From Clavibacter phaseoli (GTDB lineage: Bacteria; Actinomycetota; Actinomycetes; Actinomycetales; Microbacteriaceae): a stretch of DNA of 64,000 nt. Within the stretch, counting starts at the first letter, position 1, and every line of letters begins with the position of its first letter. Of the stretch, positions 28,057 to 36,169 are shown one piece after another. The stretch lies in the NCBI RefSeq assembly GCF_021922925.1, contig NZ_CP040786.1, forward strand, positions 868,001-932,000, read 5' to 3'. The position numbers were made by a program, and so were the translations under genes. A model generated the notes under the pieces. It searched no databases and was not told where the DNA came from. It saw only the letters and a program-made list of their open reading frames with translations.

Positions 28057-28838
28057 CCGACCCCGCGCATCCCGACGCGCCCGTCCGGCCCGTCGCGCTG
28101 ATCACGGGCGTCGGCCGGGTCGCCGGGCTCGGCGCGGCCATCGCCGAGGACCTGGCCCTCGGCGGCTGGGACGTCGCCTTCTCGTACTGGTCCGCCTACG
28201 ACGCGCGCATGCCCTGGGGCCCGCAGCCCGACGACCCGGCCCGGGTCGCCGAGGCCGTCGAGCGCGCCGGCGGACGCGCGCACGCGATCGAGGCCGACCT
28301 GATGGACACGGGCGCGGCCGAGCGGATCCTCGACGAGGTCGAGCGCGCGCTCGGCCCGATCACGGGCCTCGTCCTCAGCCACGCCGAGTCGGTCGACAGC
28401 GGGCTCCTCGACACGACCGTGGAGGCCCTCGACCGGCACCTCGCCGTGAACGTGCGGGCGTCGCTCCAGCTCATCCAGGGCTTCGCCCGGCGGTACCGCG
28501 CCGAGCCCGGCGCGGGCCGCATCGTGGCGCTCACGAGCGACCACGTCGTCGGCAACGTGCCGTACGGCGCGAGCAAGGCGGCGCTGGACCGCATCGTCAT
28601 CGCGGCCGCGCGCGAGCTCGAGCACGTGAGGGTGACCGCGAACCTCGTGGATCCCGGGCCCACCGACACCGGCTGGTTCACGCCCGAGCTGCGCGAGGGC
28701 CTCCGGCAGGCCACGCCCCGCGGCCGGCTCGCCGAGCCCCGCGACGCCGCCGCGCTCGTCTGCTTCCTGCTGTCGGCCGAGGGCGGCTGGATCAACGGCC
28801 AGCGCATCCGCTCCGACGGCGGCCAGAGCGTCGGCTGA
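28053..28838 (+). CDS. SDR-family oxidoreductase embedded in the shikimate operon
   Basis: This 261-residue short-chain dehydrogenase has a nucleotide-binding start ITGVGRVAGLG, which is longer than the classical TGxxxGxG loop, LSHAESVDSG, NVRAS, a likely catalytic Ser in LTSDH, and YGASK for the catalytic Tyr and Lys. The end (GGWINGQRIRSDGG) is typical of the fold. The substrate is unknown. A GTGA overlap with aroB places it firmly in the operon, which makes a role with a shikimate-pathway compound or a quinate-like substrate worth considering, but that is inference from position only. Confidence 0.85.
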   Translation: MTDPAHPDAPVRPVALITGVGRVAGLGAAIAEDLALGGWDVAFSYWSAYDARMPWGPQPDDPARVAEAVERAGGRAHAIEADLMDTGAAERILDEVERALGPITGLVLSHAESVDSGLLDTTVEALDRHLAVNVRASLQLIQGFARRYRAEPGAGRIVALTSDHVVGNVPYGASKAALDRIVIAAARELEHVRVTANLVDPGPTDTGWFTPELREGLRQATPRGRLAEPRDAAALVCFLLSAEGGWINGQRIRSDGGQSVG

Positions 28839-28846
28839 CCCGCCCC

Positions 28847-28852
28847 TAGGCT
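28847..28852 (+). promoter_or_regulatory. Candidate -10 box giving leaderless aroQ mRNA
   Basis: TAGGCT sits six bases before the aroQ ATG, with no Shine-Dalgarno sequence between. aroQ could thus also be transcribed separately from the rest of the aro genes. Confidence 0.45.
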
Positions 28853-28858
28853 GGTCGC

Positions 28859-29299
28859 ATGTCACGCGTGCTCGTCCTCAACGGCCCCAACCTCGGACGG
28901 CTCGGCAGCCGCGAGCCCGACGTGTACGGCACCGGGTCGCTCGACGACCTCCGCCGGGAGCTCGTCGCGTTCGCGCCCGACGACGTCGAGATCGACCTGC
29001 GCCAGACCGACGACGAGGCGACCCTCATCGGCTGGCTGCACGAGGCCGTCGATGCCCGTACCCCCGTGATCATGAACCCCGCCGCCTTCACGCACTACTC
29101 GTACGCGCTCCGCGACGCCGCCGCGCTCGTGACGAAGGCCGGCATCCTCCTCATCGAGGTGCACATCTCGAACCCGCACGCGCGCGAGGAGTTCCGGCAC
29201 ACCAGCGTCATCTCGCCCGTCGCGACGGGCGTCATCGCGGGGCTCGGGCAGGGCTCCTACCTCCTGGCCCTCGCGCACGTCGTGACCGGCACCCGTTAG
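28859..29299 (+). CDS. aroQ: Type II 3-dehydroquinate dehydratase
   Basis: AroQ dehydrates 3-dehydroquinate, the third step of the pathway. The 146-residue dodecamer-type enzyme shows [18 protein letters not shown] with Arg14 and catalytic Tyr23, [15 protein letters not shown], and EVHISN with catalytic His102. With aroE, aroC, aroK and aroB it gives every step from DAHP to chorismate except DAHP synthase and EPSP synthase (aroA), which must lie elsewhere. Confidence 0.96.
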   Translation: MSRVLVLNGPNLGRLGSREPDVYGTGSLDDLRRELVAFAPDDVEIDLRQTDDEATLIGWLHEAVDARTPVIMNPAAFTHYSYALRDAAALVTKAGILLIEVHISNPHAREEFRHTSVISPVATGVIAGLGQGSYLLALAHVVTGTR

Positions 29300-29302
29300 G
29301 CT
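29297..29302 (+). promoter_or_regulatory. Candidate -10 box of efp-nusB overlapping the aroQ stop
   Basis: TAGGCT starts with the TAG stop codon of aroQ. It would give a G+C-rich leader of about 100 bases before efp. Confidence 0.45.
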
Positions 29303-29411
29303 GATCCCTCGGATCGCCACGCCGCCCGCACCGGGACGGCGCCCGGCACCCCCGTGCGGCCGCACCGACGCCGCACCTCCCGCTCGTCGAACAGGCAAGG
29401 ACCCTCCCCGC

Positions 29412-29975
29412 ATGGCCTCTACCGCTGACATCAAGAACGGCGTCGTCCTCAACATGGACGGCCAGCTGTGGACCGTCATCGAGTTCCAGCACGTGAAGCC
29501 GGGCAAGGGCGGCGCGTTCGTGCGCACCAAGGTCAAGAACGTGATGAGCGGCAAGGTCGTCGACCGCACGTTCAACGCGGGCGCCAAGATCGAGACCGAG
29601 ACGGTCGACCGCCGCGACTTCCAGTACCTCTACGCCGACGGCGAGAACTTCGTGTTCATGGACACGAGCGACTACGACCAGATCACGCTGTCCGCCGCGC
29701 AGGTCGGCGACGCGAAGAACTTCATGCTCGAGAACCAGGACGTGACCGTCGCGCTGCACAACGGCGAGGGGCTCTACGTCGAGCTGCCCGCGTCCGTCGT
29801 GCTCACCATCACGTACACGGAGCCGGGCCTGCAGGGCGACCGGTCGACGGGCGGCACCAAGCCCGCGACCGTCGAGACCGGCCACCAGATCCAGGTCCCG
29901 CTCTTCCTCGAGCAGGGCACGCGCGTCAAGGTGGACACCCGCACGGGCGACTACCTCGGCCGCGTCACCGACTGA
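29412..29975 (+). CDS. efp: Translation elongation factor P
   Basis: EF-P enters the ribosomal E site and relieves stalling at proline runs. The 187-residue protein has three OB-like domains. The loop [13 protein letters not shown] places Lys32 at the tip that contacts the peptidyl-transferase centre; which modification, if any, occurs cannot be seen. [20 protein letters not shown] is the EF-P signature region. AAGGA lies 10 bases before the ATG. nusB follows after four bases. Confidence 0.97.
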   Translation: MASTADIKNGVVLNMDGQLWTVIEFQHVKPGKGGAFVRTKVKNVMSGKVVDRTFNAGAKIETETVDRRDFQYLYADGENFVFMDTSDYDQITLSAAQVGDAKNFMLENQDVTVALHNGEGLYVELPASVVLTITYTEPGLQGDRSTGGTKPATVETGHQIQVPLFLEQGTRVKVDTRTGDYLGRVTD

Positions 29976-29979
29976 CCCC

Positions 29980-30393
29980 GTGAGCGCACGCACCAAGGCG
30001 CGCAAGCGCGCCCTCGACGTCCTCTACGTCGCGGACATCCGCGGCGAGTCCATCCCCGCGACCCTCGCGGTCGAGCAGCAGCGCGCCGCCGCCGAGCCCG
30101 ACCGCCAGGCCTCGTGGCAGTACGCCCGCGAGATCGCCGAGGGGTTCGTCGAGCACCAGGACGAGATCGACGAGCTCATCGAGACGTACTCGGTGAACTG
30201 GACGCTCGCCCGCATGCCCGCCGTCGACCGCGCGATCCTGCGCATCGGCATCTGGGAGATCCTCTTCAACGCCGACGTGCCCGACGGCGTCGCGATCTCC
30301 GAGAGCGTCGACCTCGCGTCGTCGCTCTCGACGGACGAGTCGGCGTCGTTCGTGAACGGCATGCTGGCCCGGATCGCGGCCACGCAGGCCTAG
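29980..30393 (+). CDS. nusB: Transcription antitermination protein NusB
   Basis: NusB binds boxA RNA with NusE (S10) and supports antitermination on rRNA operons. The 137-residue all-helical protein shows KARKRALDVLYVAD at the N-terminus and LPAVDRAILRI-like RMPAVDRAILRIG and NADVPDGVAISESV. The GTG start is four bases after efp, a common pairing in bacteria. No terminator is obvious after it. Confidence 0.95.
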   Translation: MSARTKARKRALDVLYVADIRGESIPATLAVEQQRAAAEPDRQASWQYAREIAEGFVEHQDEIDELIETYSVNWTLARMPAVDRAILRIGIWEILFNADVPDGVAISESVDLASSLSTDESASFVNGMLARIAATQA

Positions 30394-30430
30394 GCGCGGC
30401 ACGGCGGCGCGGGCCCGATCGCGCCAGCCC

Positions 30431-30456
30431 GTTACGTCGCGTGACGCCCCGCGACG
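30431..30456. promoter_or_regulatory. Candidate operator before the sulfonate-type ABC operon
   Basis: GTTACG-TCG-CGTGAC (30431-30445) is a near-perfect inverted repeat, and GTCGCG/CGCGAC (30436-30441 and 30450-30455) forms a second one. The 16-mer at 30441-30456 recurs with two changes at 33361-33376 before the acetyl-CoA synthetase. It lies about 40 bases upstream of the -10 box, where an activator could bind. Confidence 0.45.
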
Positions 30457-30496
30457 GCGTGTGACGCGGCCCGGTCCGCCGCCGTCCGGGGCGTCC

Positions 30497-30502
30497 TAGC
30501 GT
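30497..30502 (+). promoter_or_regulatory. Candidate -10 box giving leaderless ABC transporter mRNA
   Basis: TAGCGT lies six bases before the ATG of the ATPase gene. The same hexamer and spacing occur before the acetyl-CoA synthetase gene at 33408. Confidence 0.45.
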
Positions 30503-30508
30503 CGGGTC

Positions 30509-31366
30509 ATGCCCGTCACCGCATCCGCCCCGCGACCCGACCGGACGACCGCCGCGTCGGCCGCCCCCGGCCCGGGATCCGCCGGCGCGGTCGAGCTCCG
30601 CGGGGTCGGCCGCTCGTTCCCCGTGGACGGATCCCGGGCCCGGCGCACCGTGCTCCGGGACGTCGACCTCGACCTCGCCGCGGGCGACGTCGTCGCGATC
30701 CTCGGGCCGTCCGGCTGCGGCAAGTCCACGCTCCTGCGCCAGGTGAGCGGGCTCGACGGGCCCGACGCCGGATCCATCCGCATCGACGGCACGCCCGTGC
30801 GCGACGTCGACCAGCGCTCCGCCGTCGCGTTCCAGGAGCCGCGGCTGCTGCCGTGGCGCACGATCCGCGCCAACGTGCGCCTCGGCCTGCCCCGCGACGT
30901 GCCGCGCGCCGAGGGCGACGCCCGCGTGCGCGACCTGCTCGAGCTCACGGGCCTCGCCGAGGCCGCCGACCTCCGCCCGCGACAGGTCTCCGGCGGCATG
31001 GCCCAGCGCGCCTCGCTCGCCCGCGCGCTCGCCCGGCGGCCCCGCGTCCTCGTGCTCGACGAGCCGTTCGGCGCGCTCGACGCCCTCACGCGCCTCCGCA
31101 TGCAGGACCTGCTGCTCGACGTGCACGCCGCGATCCCCACCACGGTCCTCCTCGTCACGCACGACGTGGACGAGGCCCTGCACCTCGCCGACCGCGTGGT
31201 GCTGCTCGGCCCGGATCCCGAGGACGGGGCCGCGCCCGGCGCGACCGTCCGCCGCGTCCTCGAGGTCCCGGGCGCCCGCCCGCGCGACCGCGGCGACGCG
31301 ACCCTCGCCGCCCTCCGCGCCGAGCTGCTCGAGGGGCTCGGCGTGCCGGGCCACCGGACGCGCTGA
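30509..31366 (+). CDS. ssuB: ABC transporter ATP-binding protein, SsuB/TauB-like
   Basis: This 285-residue ATPase energises import of a small organic anion, most likely an alkanesulfonate. Walker A is GPSGCGKST (66-74), the Q-loop is FQEPRLLPW, the signature is SGGMAQR, Walker B is VLVLDEPFGALD, and the switch His follows in LLVTHDVDEAL. EPRLLPWRT is typical of the SsuB/TauB/NrtD group. The substrate is inferred from family and from the neighbouring binding protein; nitrate or taurine transporters are close relatives. No ribosome binding site precedes the ATG. Confidence 0.82.
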   Translation: MPVTASAPRPDRTTAASAAPGPGSAGAVELRGVGRSFPVDGSRARRTVLRDVDLDLAAGDVVAILGPSGCGKSTLLRQVSGLDGPDAGSIRIDGTPVRDVDQRSAVAFQEPRLLPWRTIRANVRLGLPRDVPRAEGDARVRDLLELTGLAEAADLRPRQVSGGMAQRASLARALARRPRVLVLDEPFGALDALTRLRMQDLLLDVHAAIPTTVLLVTHDVDEALHLADRVVLLGPDPEDGAAPGATVRRVLEVPGARPRDRGDATLAALRAELLEGLGVPGHRTR

Positions 31367-31433
31367 GCCGGACCACCGCCACCACCCGCCGCACGCCCGC
31401 CCGCACCATCCGACACCGCACCGAGGACCCACC

Positions 31434-32486
31434 GTGACCCGTCTCCTGCCCCGCAGATCCATTCCCGCCCTCGCGCTCGCGGGCGCCGCCGCGATGCTCC
31501 TCGCCGGATGCGCCGCGGGGGAGGGCTCGTCCGTCGCCCCCGCCGCCGACGCCACCGCGGATGCAGCGGGCTGGAGCGCTGACACGCTCACCCTCGACTG
31601 GGCGACCTACAACCCGCTGAGCCTCATCGTGAAGGACCAGGGCCTCGTCGAGAAGCGGCTCGGGTCGGACGTGACGGTCGACTGGGTGCAGAGCGCCGGG
31701 TCGAACAAGGCCAACGAGCTGCTGCGCGCGGGCGCCGTCGACGTGGGATCCACCGCCGGGTCCGCCGCGCTCCTCGCCCGTGCCAACGGCTCGCCCATCC
31801 GCACCATCGACGTGTACTCGCAGCCGGAGTGGACCGCGATCGTCGTGCCGAAGGGGTCGCCCATCACGAGCGTCGACCAGCTCCGGGGCGCCGACATCGC
31901 CGCCACGAAGGGCACCGACCCGTACTTCTTCCTGCTGCAGACGCTCGACCAGGCCGGCATCCCGGCCTCCGACGTCACCATCCAGAACCTCCAGCACGCC
32001 GACGGCCGCGCCGCCCTCGAGAACGGCTCCGTCGACGCGTGGGCCGGGCTCGACCCGCTCATGGCCGCGAGCGAGGCCGAGGCGGGGTCCACGCTGCTGT
32101 ACCGGAACGTCGACTTCGCGACCTACGGGTTCCTCAACGCGACGCAGTCCTTCCTCGACGCGTCGCCCGACCTCGCGCAGGCCGTCGTGGACTCCTACGA
32201 GGAGGCCCGCGCCTGGGCCGTCGAGCACCCGGACGAGACGGCGGCGATCCTCGCGCAGGCCGCCGCGATCGACCCGGCCATCGCGTCCACCGTCATCGGC
32301 CGCACGAACCTCGGCGTGGATCCCGTCCCCGGCGACGCGCAGCGCGCCGTGCTGGAGCGCGTCGGCCCGATCCTCGTGGAGTCGGGCGACGTGACCGACC
32401 AGGGGAAGGTCGACACGGCCCTCGACGAGCTGTTCGAGCCGCGGTTCGCCGAGGCCGCGGATCCCGCCTCCGGGTCGGCCGGATGA
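31434..32486 (+). CDS. ssuA: ABC transporter substrate-binding lipoprotein, SsuA-like
   Basis: This 350-residue lipoprotein has a signal peptide ending in the lipobox LLAGC (Cys around residue 26), so it is lipidated and held on the outer face of the membrane; lgt in this window supplies the first lipidation step. The mature part has the SsuA/NMT1-like fold with DWATYNPLSLIVKDQGLVE, AGAVDVGSTAGSAAL and ATKGTDPYFFLLQTL. Sulfonates are the likely ligands, not proven. The GTG start has GAGGA nearby. The stop overlaps the permease ATG. Confidence 0.82.
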   Translation: MTRLLPRRSIPALALAGAAAMLLAGCAAGEGSSVAPAADATADAAGWSADTLTLDWATYNPLSLIVKDQGLVEKRLGSDVTVDWVQSAGSNKANELLRAGAVDVGSTAGSAALLARANGSPIRTIDVYSQPEWTAIVVPKGSPITSVDQLRGADIAATKGTDPYFFLLQTLDQAGIPASDVTIQNLQHADGRAALENGSVDAWAGLDPLMAASEAEAGSTLLYRNVDFATYGFLNATQSFLDASPDLAQAVVDSYEEARAWAVEHPDETAAILAQAAAIDPAIASTVIGRTNLGVDPVPGDAQRAVLERVGPILVESGDVTDQGKVDTALDELFEPRFAEAADPASGSAG

Positions 32487-33346
32487 CCGCGCTCCGGCCC
32501 GCCCGGGAGGACGTCCGCGCGGGCGGCCGCACGGGCGCCGACGCGCCTGACGACGGCGATCGCGTCGCGCGCCCGGCGCCCGGCCGCGCGACCCGCGACG
32601 CCCTCCTCCGGGTCGCCGTGGGCCTCGTGGTCCCCGTCCTGGTGGTCGGCCTCTGGGCGGTCGTGACCGCCACGGGCGCCGTGCCCGCCCACCTCCTGCC
32701 CGCGCCGCTCGACGTGGTGCGCGCCGGAGCGGAGCTCGCCCAGCAGGGGATCCTCGGGCAGTACGTCGCCATCTCGCTGCAGCGCGTGCTGCTCGGCTTC
32801 GCCCTCGGCGCCACCGTGGGCCTCGTGCTCGGCACCGTCGTCGGCCTCTCCCGCGTCGGCCGTCTCCTGCTCGCGCCCACGGCGGGCGCGTTCCGCACGG
32901 TGCCGTCGCTCGCGTGGGTGCCGCTGCTGCTGCTCTGGATGGGGATCAACGAGGACTCCAAGGTCACGCTCGTCGCCATCGGCGCGATGTTCCCCGTGTA
33001 CACGACCGTCGCGGGCGCGCTCCGGCACGTGGACCCGCACCTCGTGGAGGTCGGGCGCGCGTTCGGCCTGACGCGGATCCCGCTGCTCGTCACCGTGCAG
33101 CTGCCCGCCGTGCTGCCCGCCGTCGTCTCCGGGCTCCGGCTCGCGCTCGCGCAGTCGTGGCTGTTCCTCGTGGCGGCGGAGCTCCTCGCCGCGTCGATGG
33201 GGCTCGGGTACCTGCTCACGGAGTCGTCCTCCAACGGACGCGTCGACCGGGTGCTGCTCGCGATCGTCCTGCTCGCCGTGCTGGGCGCCGTCACCGACGC
33301 GGTCGTGGGTCTCGTGGAGCGGGTGCTCGTCCGCCGCTGGGGCTGA
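32483..33346 (+). CDS. ssuC: ABC transporter permease, SsuC-like
   Basis: This 287-residue inner-membrane permease follows a charged N-terminal region of about 45 residues. About six helices are visible, and the cytoplasmic coupling motif is EVGRAFGLTRIPLLVTVQLPA, read here in two parts around residues 190-210. It completes the ATPase-lipoprotein-permease set. No SsuD monooxygenase or flavin reductase gene is present in the window, so desulfonation, if it occurs, is encoded elsewhere. The ATGA overlap shows coupling with the binding protein. Confidence 0.83.
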   Translation: MTALRPAREDVRAGGRTGADAPDDGDRVARPAPGRATRDALLRVAVGLVVPVLVVGLWAVVTATGAVPAHLLPAPLDVVRAGAELAQQGILGQYVAISLQRVLLGFALGATVGLVLGTVVGLSRVGRLLLAPTAGAFRTVPSLAWVPLLLLWMGINEDSKVTLVAIGAMFPVYTTVAGALRHVDPHLVEVGRAFGLTRIPLLVTVQLPAVLPAVVSGLRLALAQSWLFLVAAELLAASMGLGYLLTESSSNGRVDRVLLAIVLLAVLGAVTDAVVGLVERVLVRRWG

Positions 33347-33360
33347 CGGCCGCCCGCTCC

Positions 33361-33376
33361 GTGTCGCCCCGTGACG
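33361..33376. promoter_or_regulatory. Second copy of the 16-mer operator candidate, before acs
   Basis: This sequence matches 14 of 16 bases of 30441-30456. It lies 31 bases before the TAGCGT box of the acetyl-CoA synthetase gene. The two sites could bind one regulator that controls both units. Confidence 0.4.
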
Positions 33377-33407
33377 TCCCGGTTCCGGATCCGCGAGCCC
33401 GCGCACG

Positions 33408-33413
33408 TAGCGT
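33408..33413 (+). promoter_or_regulatory. Candidate -10 box giving leaderless acs mRNA
   Basis: TAGCGT is six bases before the ATG, exactly as in front of the ABC ATPase gene. TTCCGG about 19 bases further upstream is a possible weak -35 element. Confidence 0.45.
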
Positions 33414-33419
33414 CGGCGC

Positions 33420-35456
33420 ATGACCTCCCCGCGCACCGAGCAGGCCGAGACCGCGTCTGACCACATCACCGACGCCGAGCGGGCGCTCTTCCCGCCGCCC
33501 GCCGCGCTCGCCGCCGCCGCGAACGTCACGGCGGAGGCCTTCGCGCGCGCCGAGGCGGATCCGATCGCCTTCTGGGAGGAGGCCGCCCGCCGCCTCGACT
33601 GGGAGACGCCGTGGGAGACCGCGCACACATGGATCCCGCCGGTCGCCGCCGACGGCACGCCGCAGGTGCCCGCCGCCACCTGGTTCGCGGGCGGCCGCCT
33701 CAACGTCGCCGCCAACTGCGTCGACCGCCACGTCGCCGCCGGCCGCGGGGACAAGGTGGCGCTGCACTTCGAGGGCGAGCCGGGTGACCGCCGCACGGTC
33801 ACCTACCGCGACCTCCAGGAGGAGGTGTCCCGCGCCGCCAACGCCCTCACGGCCCTCGGCGTCGGGCCCGGCGACCGCGTCGTGATCTACCTGCCCGTGC
33901 TCGTCGAGACGATCGTCGCCACGCTCGCGGTCGCCCGCATCGGCGCCGTGCACTCGCTCGTCTTCGGCGGCTTCTCCGCGGAGGCCCTGCGCTTCCGCGT
34001 CGAGGACACGGGCGCGAAGCTCCTCATCACGAGCGACGGCCAGAACCGCCGCGGCACGGCCGTCGCCACCAAGCCGCAGGCCGACGAGGCCGTCGCGGGC
34101 GTCGCCTCGATCGAGCACGTGCTCGTCGTCCGCCGCACCGGCCAGGACGTGCCGTGGACCCCGGGACGCGACGTGTGGTGGCACGACGCCGTGGGATCCG
34201 CGTCGCCCGTGCACGCGCCCCTGGCCTTTGACGCCGAGCACCCGCTCTTCATCATCTACACGTCCGGCACGACCGGCCGCCCCAAGGGCCTCGTGCACAC
34301 CTCCGGCGGCTACCTCGCCCACGCGTCGTGGGCGCACTGGGCCCACTTCGACGCGAAGCCCGACGACGTGCACTGGTGCACGGCCGACCTCGCGTGGGTC
34401 ACCGCGCACACCTACGAGATCTACGGCCCGCTCTCCAACGGCCTCACGCAGGTGATCTACGAGGGCACTCCCGACACGCCCCACCGCGGGCGGCACCTGG
34501 AGATCATCGAGCGGTACGGGGTCACGACGTACTACACGGCGCCCACGCTGATCCGCTCGCTCATGGGCTGGTACCCCGACGGCGTCGCCGGGCACGACCT
34601 CTCGAGCATCCGGCTGCTGGGGTCGGTGGGGGAGGCCATCAACCCCGCGGCCTGGCGCTGGTTCCACCGGGAGATCGGCGGGGGATCCGCGCCCGTCGTC
34701 GACACCTGGTGGCAGTCCGAGACGGGGGCCGCCGTCATCGCGCCGCTGCCGGGCGTCTCCACGCTGAAGCCCGGCGCCGCCGGCCGCGCGCTGCCCGGCT
34801 TCCGGGTGGACGTGGTCGACGACGACGGCGAGCCCACGGTGCAGGGGGAGGCGGGCCTCCTCGTCATCCAGCGCCCCTGGCCCGGGATGGCGCGCACCGT
34901 ATGGGGCGACCCCGCCCGCTACCGCAGCGCGTACTGGGAGCGCTTCGCCGACCGCGGCTGGTTCCTCGCGGGCGACGGCGCCCGGCGCGACGCCGACGGC
35001 GACATCGCGCTGCAGGGCCGGATCGACGAGGTCGTCAACGTCTCCGGGCACCGCCTGTCCACCATCGAGATCGAGTCGGCGCTCGTCGCGCACCCGCGCG
35101 TGGGGGAGGCGGGCGTCACGGGGGTCGCGGACGACCTCACCGGCCAGCGCGTGGTCGCGTTCGTCGTCCCGCGCGGCGACGACCGCCCCGCTGACGACGA
35201 CGCCGACGGCTGGGCGGCGCTCGCCGCGGAGCTGGGGCCCGTGCTCACGGCGCACGTGGCGCGCGCCATCGGGCCGGTCGCCAAGCCCCGCCGGATCGTC
35301 GCGGTGCCGGACGTGCCGAAGACGCGGTCGGGCAAGATCATGCGCCGCCTCCTCGCCGACCTCGTGGAGGGCCGGACCCTCGGCGACGCCACGAGCCTGC
35401 AGGACGCCGCCGTGCTCGGCCGGATCCGCGCGGTCCTCGACGCCTCCCCGCGCTGA
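33420..35456 (+). CDS. acs: Acetyl-CoA synthetase (AMP-forming)
   Basis: This adenylate-forming enzyme converts acetate (possibly propionate), ATP and CoA to acyl-CoA. The 678-residue protein has YTSGTTGRPKG (about 280-290), VHWCTADLAWVTAHTY, DTWWQSETGA (about 428-437) whose Trp pair is characteristic of acetate-specific enzymes, the hinge region around GDGARRD, and KTRSGKIMRR near the C-terminus with Lys639, the residue usually controlled by acetylation. The N-terminal 30 residues are variable. No ribosome binding site is seen before the ATG. Confidence 0.9.
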   Translation: MTSPRTEQAETASDHITDAERALFPPPAALAAAANVTAEAFARAEADPIAFWEEAARRLDWETPWETAHTWIPPVAADGTPQVPAATWFAGGRLNVAANCVDRHVAAGRGDKVALHFEGEPGDRRTVTYRDLQEEVSRAANALTALGVGPGDRVVIYLPVLVETIVATLAVARIGAVHSLVFGGFSAEALRFRVEDTGAKLLITSDGQNRRGTAVATKPQADEAVAGVASIEHVLVVRRTGQDVPWTPGRDVWWHDAVGSASPVHAPLAFDAEHPLFIIYTSGTTGRPKGLVHTSGGYLAHASWAHWAHFDAKPDDVHWCTADLAWVTAHTYEIYGPLSNGLTQVIYEGTPDTPHRGRHLEIIERYGVTTYYTAPTLIRSLMGWYPDGVAGHDLSSIRLLGSVGEAINPAAWRWFHREIGGGSAPVVDTWWQSETGAAVIAPLPGVSTLKPGAAGRALPGFRVDVVDDDGEPTVQGEAGLLVIQRPWPGMARTVWGDPARYRSAYWERFADRGWFLAGDGARRDADGDIALQGRIDEVVNVSGHRLSTIEIESALVAHPRVGEAGVTGVADDLTGQRVVAFVVPRGDDRPADDDADGWAALAAELGPVLTAHVARAIGPVAKPRRIVAVPDVPKTRSGKIMRRLLADLVEGRTLGDATSLQDAAVLGRIRAVLDASPR

Positions 35457-35505
35457 GGACACGCGCGGGCTGCGCGGCGCGCCCCGCGTCCGGGGGGACA
35501 CCCGC

Positions 35506-35511
35506 TAGAGT
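35506..35511 (+). promoter_or_regulatory. Candidate -10 box of the pyrimidine operon
   Basis: TAGAGT, the same hexamer as at the tRNA promoter, would start transcription near 35518, just ahead of the pyrR leader structure. No clear -35 is seen. Confidence 0.45.
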
Positions 35512-35524
35512 GACCGGCGGAACA

Positions 35525-35572
35525 GACCACCTTTAACATCCGTCCCGAGAGGCGGGGAAGGAGGTCGGATTG
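35525..35572 (+). promoter_or_regulatory. PyrR-type RNA leader that hides the pyrR ribosome binding site
   Basis: The core TCCCGAGAGGCGGGG resembles the PyrR-binding loop (CC-GAGAGGC). AUCCG (35538-35542) pairs perfectly with CGGAU (35566-35570), and GACCACCTT (35525-35533) can pair with AAGGAGGTC (35558-35566) with one mismatch. Either pairing covers the AAGGAGG ribosome binding site and reaches the TTG start. PyrR with bound UMP would favour the closed form, as shown for mycobacterial pyr operons. Confidence 0.65.
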
Positions 35573-36169
35573 CCTCAGCGCATCGTGCTGCAGCCCTCTG
35601 ACATCACCCGTGCGCTCACGCGCATCGCCCACGAGATCCTCGAGTCGAACCGCGGTCCGCACGACCTGCTGCTCCTCGGGATCCCCACCCGCGGCACCGT
35701 CCTCGCCGAGCGCATCGGCCGGATCATCGCCCGCCTCGAGCCCGAGGCCCCCGCCGACCTGGTGGGCTCGCTCGACGTCACGATGTACCGCGACGACCTG
35801 CAGCGGAACCCCACGCGCGCGCCCGCGCCCACCCGGCTGCCCGCCGGCGGCGTCGACGGCCGCACCGTCGTGCTCGTCGACGACGTGCTCTTCTCCGGCC
35901 GCACCGTGCGCGCGGCCCTCGACGCGATCGGCGACCTCGGCCGCCCCACGGCCGTGCGGCTCGCCGCGCTGGTCGACCGCGGCCACCGCGAGCTCCCCAT
36001 CCGCGCCGACTTCGTGGGCAAGAACCTGCCGTCCAGCCTCGCCGAGCGGATCTTCGTCCGGCTCGAGGAGACCGACGGCGAGGACTCGGTGAGCATCGCC
36101 GGCCCGGACGACGAGCCGGCGACCGGAGCCGCCGCCGGCACCGGCACCGGCGAGGGGACGACGCGATGA
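35570..36169 (+). CDS. pyrR: PyrR, pyrimidine operon attenuator and uracil phosphoribosyltransferase
   Basis: PyrR senses UMP/UTP against PRPP, binds pyr leader RNA and represses the operon; it also has modest uracil phosphoribosyltransferase activity. The 199-residue protein shows [18 protein letters not shown] (in part), the PRPP loop [13 protein letters not shown], and [18 protein letters not shown], the RNA-binding and C-terminal family marker. The tail after about 180 is low-complexity Ala/Gly/Thr. The TTG start is unusual but has AAGGAGG five bases before it and fits the leader design. The stop overlaps pyrB. Confidence 0.95.
   Translation: MPQRIVLQPSDITRALTRIAHEILESNRGPHDLLLLGIPTRGTVLAERIGRIIARLEPEAPADLVGSLDVTMYRDDLQRNPTRAPAPTRLPAGGVDGRTVVLVDDVLFSGRTVRAALDAIGDLGRPTAVRLAALVDRGHRELPIRADFVGKNLPSSLAERIFVRLEETDGEDSVSIAGPDDEPATGAAAGTGTGEGTTR

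Noticed and set aside
30509..33346. Nitrate or taurine importer as the function of the ABC genes
   Set aside because: The ATPase motifs allow it, but the binding protein resembles SsuA more. I keep sulfonate as the best guess and leave the substrate unproven.
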